Assembly: GCA_002243285.1 (NCBI GenBank)
Contig: CP022585.1
Span: 3,460,641 to 3,524,640, forward strand
DNA length: 64,000 bases
DNA from: Candidatus Fluviicola riflensis
Lineage (GTDB): Bacteria > Bacteroidota > Bacteroidia > Flavobacteriales_D > Crocinitomicaceae
Reading direction: 5' to 3'
Made by a program: the position numbers and the translations under genes. Under the pieces are notes generated by a model. It was not told the DNA's origin. It did no database searches and saw only the letters and a list, made by a program, of their open reading frames with translations. This document shows, piece by piece, positions 42,906-51,249 of this stretch (position 1 is its first letter; every line of letters starts with the position of its first letter).

Positions 42906-43784
42906 ATGAAACGAAATAAGAAGTGGTTCAGAGCTACGCTATTGGCGGCGCTCTGCGGGACGATCTATGCCTTCCAGGTATTCCAAAATGCGCCGGTAAC
43001 AATAACGTTGGAAGAGGCAATTGCTAAAAAGATGGTGACTTGTCGTTTTACGTCAACCGGCAATTATTCAGGTGAATCGGTTTCTGTTTCAGTAACCAAT
43101 CTTACCGGAAATCCGCTAACGCTAACGATCCCGAACGGAACGGTTTTCAAGCCAAGTGAAGATGAGGATCAGGATCTGATCATCGTAGAACAGCAAGCCA
43201 TTGCGCTGAAAGCAAAAGCTACCGGAAATCAGGTGCTCGACGGTTATTGCATGGAGGCCAACGATCATTCGCCAACAACGGATAATGGCATGAAGCTATC
43301 CAAAACGACCAACTCAAAACTGATTGAGCTGGCTGCGTTTGTGGATAAAAAAGGCTACGACAGTTACATGATCCAGGATGCCGTTTGGGCTGTTTCGGAC
43401 GGAAATCCGATCAGCAACATTGGCAGCGATACCGAGCAGGGAAAAGCATTGCGTACATTTTTAGCCAAACTGACCAATCGCGAAGATCCGTGGTATGCCA
43501 CCAAACAAGAACGGGTTTTAACTGCGGAACGGTTGATCGAAAACAATCCGATTTCTGTAAACGGCAAGATTCGCGTGGAAAGCGATGGCAATATGAAGAT
43601 TCATGAAGTGGTGCAAAAAGTAGGCGGCGAAGTAAAAAACACTTCTCCTGAAATGGCATTCTCCCGCAAAGGAATCGTGAACTACGAATTCACCTTAACC
43701 GTAAAAGGCTGGGAAAAGGGAGATTATGAAGTGAGAGTGATGAATGGGGAAAAACTGGTGCAGGTGTTTCCGTTTAGGATATGA
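42906..43784 (+). CDS. Secreted protein with a possible thioester-domain signature
   Basis: This 292-residue protein has a basic N-terminus and hydrophobic segment (residues 8-24, signal peptide or anchor). A first beta domain follows (about 28-110) with VSVSVTNLTGNPLTLTIPNGTVF. A helical segment contains Cys115 in DGYCMEAND and Gln157 in YMIQDAVWAVSDG. The spacing and local words (aromatic-Cys; hydrophobic-Gln-x-x-x-Trp) recall Cys-Gln internal-thioester domains of bacterial adhesins. The last 60 residues (NYEFTLTVKGWEKGDYEVRVMNGEKLVQVFPFRI) are beta-rich but are not a clear T9SS domain. I do not recognise the family with certainty. It is monocistronic. Confidence 0.7.
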   Translation: MKRNKKWFRATLLAALCGTIYAFQVFQNAPVTITLEEAIAKKMVTCRFTSTGNYSGESVSVSVTNLTGNPLTLTIPNGTVFKPSEDEDQDLIIVEQQAIALKAKATGNQVLDGYCMEANDHSPTTDNGMKLSKTTNSKLIELAAFVDKKGYDSYMIQDAVWAVSDGNPISNIGSDTEQGKALRTFLAKLTNREDPWYATKQERVLTAERLIENNPISVNGKIRVESDGNMKIHEVVQKVGGEVKNTSPEMAFSRKGIVNYEFTLTVKGWEKGDYEVRVMNGEKLVQVFPFRI

Positions 43785-43840
43785 CACCAAATTCCATTAG
43801 CAGGTTAAGTTCCAAAACTTAAATTGGACTCTTTTGATTC

Positions 43841-44392
43841 TCAAACAGATTGTTGAACTCTCCAAAAATGCTCGCCCCACTTTTTATATAATCCCATATA
43901 ATCTTTAACCCCATACCCAATGTTTTCCAATTCCACATAAGACAATATTCCCATAAACTGAAAAATATTATCTGAAATTTTCTTTGTCTCGGATCCATCG
44001 GCAAACTTTGTAGGATTTATTAGATGGATTTCATCTAAATTTTGCGGGCCTTTACTTACCACAAGAAATTTACCGCTATCACATTCTGCGATTGTCCAAA
44101 ATTCGCTGCTTTCTTGAAAATCATCAATTGCATTGCGCTGAAACACCAAACTTTCTTCAATAGAAAGGAAATCATACACAACGAAGTCTATTTCAGAATC
44201 AATTCGTTGCTCTAACATTCCAACTTCCATCCCAACCTGCTCCAGAAATAATGACGGGACATTCATCTTGTTTTTACCAATATCAAAAGTCTCATAAAAA
44301 ACCGTATAAATCGGTGGTAAGTCCGTTTCACTGATGTTTACCTTTTCTGTTCTTATTTTTAAAAGTTCAACACTCTTTGCAACTGTTTTCAT
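43841..44392 (-). CDS. Probable immunity protein (SUKH-like)
   Basis: ATG 44392 gives 183 residues; a TTG three codons upstream is less likely. The gene follows the toxin stop by 11 bp, the position of immunity genes. The sequence has SUKH-superfamily traits: LPPIYTVFYETFDIG near residue 25, DFLSIEESLVFQRN at about 90, EFWTIAECDSGKFLVV and ISDNIFQFM at the end. These correspond to the P-x-x-Y-x-x-F, x-I-x-x-x-x-x-G and final F-x-x-F/M positions. It has no signal peptide and would neutralise the nuclease in the cytoplasm. Family assignment is tentative; the immunity role rests mainly on position. It is notably A/T-rich. Confidence 0.6.
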   Translation of the reverse strand: MKTVAKSVELLKIRTEKVNISETDLPPIYTVFYETFDIGKNKMNVPSLFLEQVGMEVGMLEQRIDSEIDFVVYDFLSIEESLVFQRNAIDDFQESSEFWTIAECDSGKFLVVSKGPQNLDEIHLINPTKFADGSETKKISDNIFQFMGILSYVELENIGYGVKDYMGLYKKWGEHFWRVQQSV

Positions 44393-44403
44393 ATTGTACA
44401 ATT

Positions 44404-47400
44404 TTATATTCCTACAGGTGAATTAAAAAATCCTATTAAATCATGTAAAGCGGGCTTATCCAAAATAGCAGCACCTCCCGTATGTGGTGATCCTTCAGTA
44501 AAGGATCGGTTATGTGTTTGCATAGGTACGGGTAATAATGTTTTGGCGTCTTCATGATGGTGCCATACACATTCAACCCAGCCATTTTCATCAGCAAACG
44601 GTGAGTTTGGGGACTTCACTTTGAATCTGGTTGAGTTAGGAACCCGAACAAAATTAATTTCACCATTCACATTTAATAAACCTTCAGCCCAATTAGAAGC
44701 ATTTGTAAAATCCGCACTTCCACCCGTTAAACTTTGCATGGTTGCATCGGGCTGATATTTAATTTTACCATGACTTCCTATCGCTGGCACCTCAGGGACA
44801 AAATTAGGGTGTCCAAATTCATCAAAAGGTGTTCCCTGGTGCACAAACGGAGGAGTGCCCATACCTGCAGGTTTTTGATGATTGGAATAATATGATTTCA
44901 CTTTATCCATGAAGTCATCCGATTTACCTGTCATTTTAGCAAGAATTCCTTCACTTTTTCTAACCCACGAACGTGCTCCGGTCAAATTACTTAATACCTG
45001 CCAGGCTTTGACATCCAGAACATTGTTTTCAAATTTAGCTAACAACGCCGCATTATCACCAAAGTCATTTAAAAAATCAGTAACCTTTGCCACGCTTAAA
45101 TCAAGATTCTTGATCTTTTCATAAACATTGGGGTGAAAATTAGAAAGTGTTTGAAGTCGTGTTGCCATAAAAGGATCCAATCCGTCATCTAACAGCTTTT
45201 GGCGGTAAGCACAAGTGTTATGTACTACGTAACCTTCATTACCCACCAGATAAGTATGCGCCTGGTCCACTTCAAAATTATAAACGGTTGCTATCGTATC
45301 TTTTAAGAATACTTCCTGAACCGGAACCACACCACTTATTGTATGTAACAGCGTTCCGCTAACAAGGGTTCCGGCACTCATCCAACCTTTTGCCGTGTAA
45401 AAAGGATGTTCCAGCGTAGCCCAGATGGTATCATTAGGAGTTACAAGACGAACAAGCTTGTCGGTGGTTTTTTTAAATAACCGAACTACTTTGTTTGGCA
45501 TGAACCCGGCAGAAGCTTCATCAAAACTCATCACAACATCGCCTACCTGAATATCCTGAATAAAAATGGTCCTTCCATCGGCCAATCTGACTTTTGTGCC
45601 GGCAGTAAAACAATTACCGCCTGTTGAACAAATTAACTCACCATTGGTTTTCTTATAAACTGTCAGATCGGATATTTCATCTGTAACTGTAGCTCCATCA
45701 CTTAACTTGTAAGATGAAGAGGGTAATATGTCAATGCATTCACTTCCTTTTATGTCTCCCCATGTAACCGGACCATTTTTATAGATAATAAGTTTCCCCT
45801 GGGTGTTAATCTCTGCCATGACATTGCCGGTAGCGCCAGCTTTGCGGTACAATTTATTGGAATTACTTGGCATTCCACCCCAATATGATTTGAGTTTATT
45901 ACCAAAAGTCACGTAAAAACTGTGATTGGCAAAAGCACCCAGATTATCAATGCTGTTAATAACCTTTCTAATTCTGTTTTGTACGGTCAGATTTGATGCC
46001 GCTGCTGCTTCTTCAACGGCCAATGCTCTTTTTGCAAAAATCTTTGCTTCAGGATCAGTGATGGCAGTCATTAGTTCTGCGTCTTTAGTTTCAAATTTGG
46101 TAAGCAACTCATCCAGTTTTGTTTGTTGCGTGGCAAGAGTCATATTACTCGCCTTTACATAATCCAGTGCTTTATCCGAATTGGTTGCCAGTTCTTGGAA
46201 CTTATCAAATTTAGACGCTACAGAGCTTGTGTTTGCCAAATCTGTGATACCAAGAACTGCCGAAAAAATATTTAATGTCTTTGCCAATTCGGGATTATCG
46301 TCTTCAAAATAAGAAGCTGTTAAGCTCGAAACAGAACTCAATTTATCGGCATAAGTGAGTAGTTTAATCGGGCCCGCCCCCGGTATAAACAGCGTAACCA
46401 CATCTACAACTGTTTGAATTACGGCTACTGTTGTTTTGGAATCTGCTGCTTTTTCAATAAAATAAAGCGATACCGCAGGCATTAAGACACCTTTACTCTG
46501 CGCATAAACATCCATCAGGTTTCCTTTGTCATCAATGAAAACAGGTTCCATCGGACCCAGATATCTTGGGGTTTCAGAGCTCACATTTATAAAACATCTT
46601 TCCGAGTAGTTTAACAAAACAATCTGATCGAATTCATTGAAATCGGCACTTGTCATTTTGTCGGGATCGGGCACAACATATTGACTTAAAGGATTCCCCG
46701 GAAGCGTCAGCCCAAGATTATTTGCCGCACTATACCACAAACCTTTACCCAATCGTTTTACAAACCCGGTGTAGTTATAGACACAAATACGTTGTTTTAA
46801 ATCGGTCAAGTCTTCACGTGTACAAGTATTACTTTCATAGCGGTTTTTCAGTGAATTGCCCTGATAACCGGCATATGCTTTTGTAACCCAACGCACCATT
46901 TCCGAGAAGTAATCATCGCCCCAAAAACAAGTTTCATCATCAATTGCGTCAGCCATTGTCTTTATAAGAAGCTCGCCGCCAGGTTTAGTCTCGCAAAGAT
47001 TCTCCAAGAGGTCCGCCAAATCGCCATCAGGTGTGTTATCCAACACCCGCAAAACCGTTTTTTCCAATCCATTTGTTACCAACCATAAGTTTTCAATCCC
47101 GGGATACATAAGATGTCTTATTAATTGAACACGGGTTACATTACACAATTCCTGCAATTCCTCCACAGACATACAACTAATTCCATTATAAATCTGTGTC
47201 GTATTAAGGGGCACGCTATTAACTGTGATAGGGCTAGTCCTGGTATTAAAACAATTATCAATGTTTTTAATGGCATCAATGTATACCTGATTCAATTCTT
47301 TATTTAAACGGATTAATCGTTTATAGAACTTGAAAAATTTACCTAGATGGAACTTTTCTTTTGGAGTCCTGGCAAAATCTTTCCAACCAAATTTTGTAAA

Positions 47401-50328
47401 GACATAATCGAAATACCCCGCGGTCAAATTTTCAGTAGTCAGGAAATAATTTTCAACCGGATCATCCGTGACAGCATCGTCGAAAACCCAATTGATCGCA
47501 ATCGTCCCCATGTTATTCACCAACGTTGTATAGGCCCCGGCTTCAGTCCAACCATCCCATTGCATGAAAGTAGCCTGGGTCATTTTAGGATACAGGAACG
47601 GATACTTCGATTTCAGTTGACTTATTTTCGACACCAACCAATAATCATGATTTATTTTTTCGTAGTTGCTCCTTGGAACTGATTCAAAAAGGTCAGCACC
47701 ATATGAATTCATACCATACTTGGCCTCATCCAAATAATATGTTTCTGAACCAATTCGCTCTATGCTGCTTGAATTGTCTGCGATTTTCAAGCTCATGTAC
47801 AAATCTTCTTCTTCCTGAAGAGATAAGTTGTATTTGAAAATCTCAATTACAGGATTATTGCTAGTTGCATTGTAAGCCACACTTGTTGAAGTGTATTTAA
47901 TTTTATACGGAACACGTTCAACACCGTAAGGAAGTAACATCACCGCGAATTCATTGTTCAAAAGAGGAAGATTGCCACCAAAAAGCTGGCCATCAGAATA
48001 GTACCCTTTGAATTGATGATTTTCGATTTTTGCAGTATAGGTCTTTTCACCTGTTCCATCGTCAAAAACAAAATTTAATAGAAAACCATCAGCCAATGCT
48101 TCAAGATTATAACTGTTTTCAAGCCCAACGGTGAATCGTGCTTTTTTAACCTGAGTAACATCGAGCTTAATAAAGCTCTTATCCGGACACATAAAGCTGA
48201 CACATCGTTTATTATTTGCATCAGTGAACTTCCAATTGTGCGGAATTGCCATCTCATCCGGGTCTAAAAGAGCTATTTGACCAGAAGGCGGGCATACAGG
48301 ATATTTGAATATTAATTCGTTGCCCTCGGGAACATAATAACCTTCTACATTTTGACAATTAACCGAAGCGGGAAGAATATCATTTGGAGAATATTTATCA
48401 ATTAAGTTTAATTTTCTCTTTGTATCGGAATCAACAAGTGTTGTATCATAGGTTCTTTCACTGCTGCAGGTTTGGCAGAAAAAAACAGAGGAGGGTCCAT
48501 CGTAAAAAGCTTCCTTCGTTTCTTTGGAGAGTGTATAACTGTTTCCGGTTGTGCGCATTTCTTTGCCCGCATACTCAAATTTCACTACAACTTCTCCACT
48601 AAAGGTTGCAGTTTTACCACTTAACTGATCGGCTTTAAATCTGGCAAATTGGTCTTCTGAAATTTTAAGAATCGGATCTTCAGTAAGTGAACCAAACGTT
48701 ATAATCGTACTCGCATTAGTATTTGACAAACCAATAGGGGGTAAACTATCAGTATCCCATGTGAATTTTTGAGAAGAATAACTCATAGACTCTTCATCAT
48801 CACCTCCAAACCAACTCACACTTGCAGGATCGTCAATAAACTTCCACTGATGCAAGTATAAATCATGTAGATCATCTCCCTGATCATCCGAATAATCCAT
48901 GATATTCCCGGTGGACTTGAAGGCTTGAGTACCTAACTCCTCCTCAGCAAAAATATGACGCAGGTGATACCTACCATGTCCCAATTCATGAGCGGCTACT
49001 TTACCGTGATTCGCTTCCCCACTAAACACAAAACCGATATTCCGTGCCCGTGGCATGTAACCAGTCAACTCGGCAGTGCTAAGTCCGAAAACCAAATAAT
49101 ATTCCTCCTCATCGTAATCATTCAGCTCCTGCACACCAGTTACCCAATCACGTAAATCAGCTGGATAATTCGACAACAAACCACTACTTTCAATGTCTAC
49201 CTGAACCGGCCACTCCGAATCGGGCATCCATTCCTTTTTGTCCAGATCAAAGGTGATTCCAACCGGATCATAAACCGTTTTTAGTTCGTTTAGGATAGCT
49301 GCTTCGTCAATTGTATAGCCGTTTGCAGCTAATAAGTTTACTTTAACTGTTTTCGGTTCGTATACATACACCATAAAGAACCCAACCGTGTATTGCAAAC
49401 TATCAACGGTGCTAGTATATTTTACAACCACTTCAACCGGATTGCCACTTGGAAGATCTGCAGGAAGTTTTAATTTGATGGTGTCATTTGTACTCGATGG
49501 TTCAATCGGAATAACCTGGTTGTTGTAGACTGTCCTGAAAACAATATTCTGTTTTTTGAACAACGTTTCGTGTTTGTCAATCGCAATTGCAATGGGTTCG
49601 TCAGATGCACCGGAAACCATGTATTTAGCAGGTGCGTACCAATCCTGATCGGTAAACACGTCATGCGCTTTCGCGTAGTTCGATTCCAGTAAATCAAACT
49701 GCTTGTGGTCGAGATCGTAGAGTGTGTTTTGCGTAGCATGTACCGAAATTGATAAAGGCTTTGTCTTAATTTCGGTGGTTGCATGTTCGGGCATTTCGCC
49801 ACATTGAGCGGTGACATGTTGCAAACAGTTGCCGGCATAATCCAATGCTCCTTCTATTGATACTTCAAACAAGGCGTGGCTGTTCAGGTCATACTCCGCA
49901 TTGTTAAAAGGAGCGTTCAACAGGTGTTCGATACTGTCTCTATCGGCAGTAGTGAATTTACACCACAATTCTTCGGCACAAACAAATGAAAAAGGCGATT
50001 CGGTGTCTTCGCCATCGAAGTAAAAACGGAAAGATCCTTCATCATCGCCTTCGATCAGAAAACGGATGATCTTTTGCATTCCGCGCTCAAAACCGGTAAT
50101 CTGGTTTTCTTCCGCACCGTTCAAATCGGGCAATACAAGTACGCGCACATTGTGCTGTTCGCGGAAATCCTGCGTAGCGAGCAAAATGGTAGGATTGAAA
50201 TATACCTTTTTGACAAATGACAGAAAATAACTTCCCTGGCTAGTGTCTGTCGTGTCCTGGGCCGAAGCCCATCCCACCAACAATACACTGCAAAACAACG
50301 ATAAGAATATCTTTTTTAAGCCCATCAT
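44404..50328 (-). CDS. Giant secreted polymorphic toxin: metalloprotease-like, HINT and WHH nuclease
   Basis: This 1,974-residue protein has a signal peptide (ending GWASAQ). A beta-rich N-terminal region (about 30-330) leads to a protease-like domain with HELGH at 447-451 followed by GRYHLRH (extra His455 and His458), the zinc site of a metallopeptidase. A long middle region follows. A hydrophobic, Gly-containing segment at about 1300-1320 (VVDVVTLFIPGAGPIKLLTYADKL) precedes the end part. A pretoxin HINT domain runs from Cys1573 (GGNCFTAGT) to Asn1704/Cys1706 (VVHNTC), about 133 residues. The final 268 residues carry a nuclease of the WHH type: WHHHE at 1922-1926, MQTH and H1949-T-G-G. HINT cleavage would release this tip. 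No T9SS sorting domain is present. It starts with overlap TGATG after the helical-repeat gene. Confidence 0.88.
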   Translation of the reverse strand: MMGLKKIFLSLFCSVLLVGWASAQDTTDTSQGSYFLSFVKKVYFNPTILLATQDFREQHNVRVLVLPDLNGAEENQITGFERGMQKIIRFLIEGDDEGSFRFYFDGEDTESPFSFVCAEELWCKFTTADRDSIEHLLNAPFNNAEYDLNSHALFEVSIEGALDYAGNCLQHVTAQCGEMPEHATTEIKTKPLSISVHATQNTLYDLDHKQFDLLESNYAKAHDVFTDQDWYAPAKYMVSGASDEPIAIAIDKHETLFKKQNIVFRTVYNNQVIPIEPSSTNDTIKLKLPADLPSGNPVEVVVKYTSTVDSLQYTVGFFMVYVYEPKTVKVNLLAANGYTIDEAAILNELKTVYDPVGITFDLDKKEWMPDSEWPVQVDIESSGLLSNYPADLRDWVTGVQELNDYDEEEYYLVFGLSTAELTGYMPRARNIGFVFSGEANHGKVAAHELGHGRYHLRHIFAEEELGTQAFKSTGNIMDYSDDQGDDLHDLYLHQWKFIDDPASVSWFGGDDEESMSYSSQKFTWDTDSLPPIGLSNTNASTIITFGSLTEDPILKISEDQFARFKADQLSGKTATFSGEVVVKFEYAGKEMRTTGNSYTLSKETKEAFYDGPSSVFFCQTCSSERTYDTTLVDSDTKRKLNLIDKYSPNDILPASVNCQNVEGYYVPEGNELIFKYPVCPPSGQIALLDPDEMAIPHNWKFTDANNKRCVSFMCPDKSFIKLDVTQVKKARFTVGLENSYNLEALADGFLLNFVFDDGTGEKTYTAKIENHQFKGYYSDGQLFGGNLPLLNNEFAVMLLPYGVERVPYKIKYTSTSVAYNATSNNPVIEIFKYNLSLQEEEDLYMSLKIADNSSSIERIGSETYYLDEAKYGMNSYGADLFESVPRSNYEKINHDYWLVSKISQLKSKYPFLYPKMTQATFMQWDGWTEAGAYTTLVNNMGTIAINWVFDDAVTDDPVENYFLTTENLTAGYFDYVFTKFGWKDFARTPKEKFHLGKFFKFYKRLIRLNKELNQVYIDAIKNIDNCFNTRTSPITVNSVPLNTTQIYNGISCMSVEELQELCNVTRVQLIRHLMYPGIENLWLVTNGLEKTVLRVLDNTPDGDLADLLENLCETKPGGELLIKTMADAIDDETCFWGDDYFSEMVRWVTKAYAGYQGNSLKNRYESNTCTREDLTDLKQRICVYNYTGFVKRLGKGLWYSAANNLGLTLPGNPLSQYVVPDPDKMTSADFNEFDQIVLLNYSERCFINVSSETPRYLGPMEPVFIDDKGNLMDVYAQSKGVLMPAVSLYFIEKAADSKTTVAVIQTVVDVVTLFIPGAGPIKLLTYADKLSSVSSLTASYFEDDNPELAKTLNIFSAVLGITDLANTSSVASKFDKFQELATNSDKALDYVKASNMTLATQQTKLDELLTKFETKDAELMTAITDPEAKIFAKRALAVEEAAAASNLTVQNRIRKVINSIDNLGAFANHSFYVTFGNKLKSYWGGMPSNSNKLYRKAGATGNVMAEINTQGKLIIYKNGPVTWGDIKGSECIDILPSSSYKLSDGATVTDEISDLTVYKKTNGELICSTGGNCFTAGTKVRLADGRTIFIQDIQVGDVVMSFDEASAGFMPNKVVRLFKKTTDKLVRLVTPNDTIWATLEHPFYTAKGWMSAGTLVSGTLLHTISGVVPVQEVFLKDTIATVYNFEVDQAHTYLVGNEGYVVHNTCAYRQKLLDDGLDPFMATRLQTLSNFHPNVYEKIKNLDLSVAKVTDFLNDFGDNAALLAKFENNVLDVKAWQVLSNLTGARSWVRKSEGILAKMTGKSDDFMDKVKSYYSNHQKPAGMGTPPFVHQGTPFDEFGHPNFVPEVPAIGSHGKIKYQPDATMQSLTGGSADFTNASNWAEGLLNVNGEINFVRVPNSTRFKVKSPNSPFADENGWVECVWHHHEDAKTLLPVPMQTHNRSFTEGSPHTGGAAILDKPALHDLIGFFNSPVGI

Positions 50329-51248
50329 CAGTAATTTGTATTATCGATAATATATTCACTGTTCACTTCCAGCACCCAGTTCCGGGCACGTACCAAAGCA
50401 TCGGTATAATCCCCTGTCAATTCGCCCGACTTATCCGTTTGAACGGGAAAGCTGATTATCTCGCCTGAAAGCTGTTCCAGAATGCGGTAAGCACATAGTA
50501 TTTTTTCTTCAGAATCATTATTGGCAGAATAACAGGAAGGTGTGTCGGTAAATAAGTCCTTGATCAGAATGTCGTAAACCTGTTTGTTGTGGGTATAGAC
50601 CAAATCAGGTAAAAGGGAATTCACGAGTTCATCATTGATCTTACGATTCTTTAAATCGACCACAAACTGCTCAACCGCTACCGGATCGTTCAATCGTACC
50701 AACGCGAGTAACACATGGTATTTTTCTTTTTTACTCAGCGTGGTGTATTTTCCCAAACCCTTTAAAAAATCACGGTCATTTTCCGAACCGATAAATCCGA
50801 TTAGTTCAATCGCTTCGGACCTGCCATTGCTTCTTTCAGCAACGATGATCAGCAAATCGTCTTTTACTCTTGTGTCGAACTCTGATTTCGCAAACGTTTT
50901 CAGCGCATTCAACGCAAGTAATGTGACCGGTTTTTGTTGTTTCAGGGCAATGGCCGTCAACGAACGAACATATGAAGAGCGGGTATCTTTTTCCGTATGT
51001 TTCTTTGCAAGCCCTTTGATCAGGTAAACGGTATATTCGAAATCCGTTTTGGTCGTATCGTTCACATAAGTCCAGATAGCTGCTGCCACTTCTTTTGAAT
51101 TGCCGTGTTCCTGCAAACCTTTATAAGCCTCCTGATCTCCACCTTTCGTCGCACAATAATCGGTTACCCATTTACTAATAGGACCCGATTGTGCTGTCAA
51201 CGATTGACAGACAAAAAACAATACACTAATCAACACTATCTGTTTCAT
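50328..51248 (-). CDS. Secreted helical-repeat (HEAT-like) protein
   Basis: ATG 51248 (MKQIVLISVLFFVCQSLTAQ, signal peptide) gives 306 residues. The mature protein is a run of paired helices, with patterns such as KEVAAAIWTYVNDTTKTDFEYTVYLIKGLAKKH, SYVRSLTAIALKQQKPVTLLALNALKTFAKS and KKEKYHVLLALVRLNDPVAVEQFVVDL, consistent with HEAT/ARM-type repeats. It has no catalytic motif. It starts 1 bp after the stop of the TANFOR-like gene and its stop overlaps the toxin start (TGATG), so it is tightly coupled to the toxin. A chaperone or adaptor role in the periplasm is inference. Confidence 0.7.
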   Translation of the reverse strand: MKQIVLISVLFFVCQSLTAQSGPISKWVTDYCATKGGDQEAYKGLQEHGNSKEVAAAIWTYVNDTTKTDFEYTVYLIKGLAKKHTEKDTRSSYVRSLTAIALKQQKPVTLLALNALKTFAKSEFDTRVKDDLLIIVAERSNGRSEAIELIGFIGSENDRDFLKGLGKYTTLSKKEKYHVLLALVRLNDPVAVEQFVVDLKNRKINDELVNSLLPDLVYTHNKQVYDILIKDLFTDTPSCYSANNDSEEKILCAYRILEQLSGEIISFPVQTDKSGELTGDYTDALVRARNWVLEVNSEYIIDNTNY

Positions 51249-51249
51249 A

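Noticed and set aside
42906..42970. Lipobox in the 42906 protein (LAALC)
   Set aside because: The residue before Cys is Leu, not Gly/Ala/Ser, so lipidation is unlikely.
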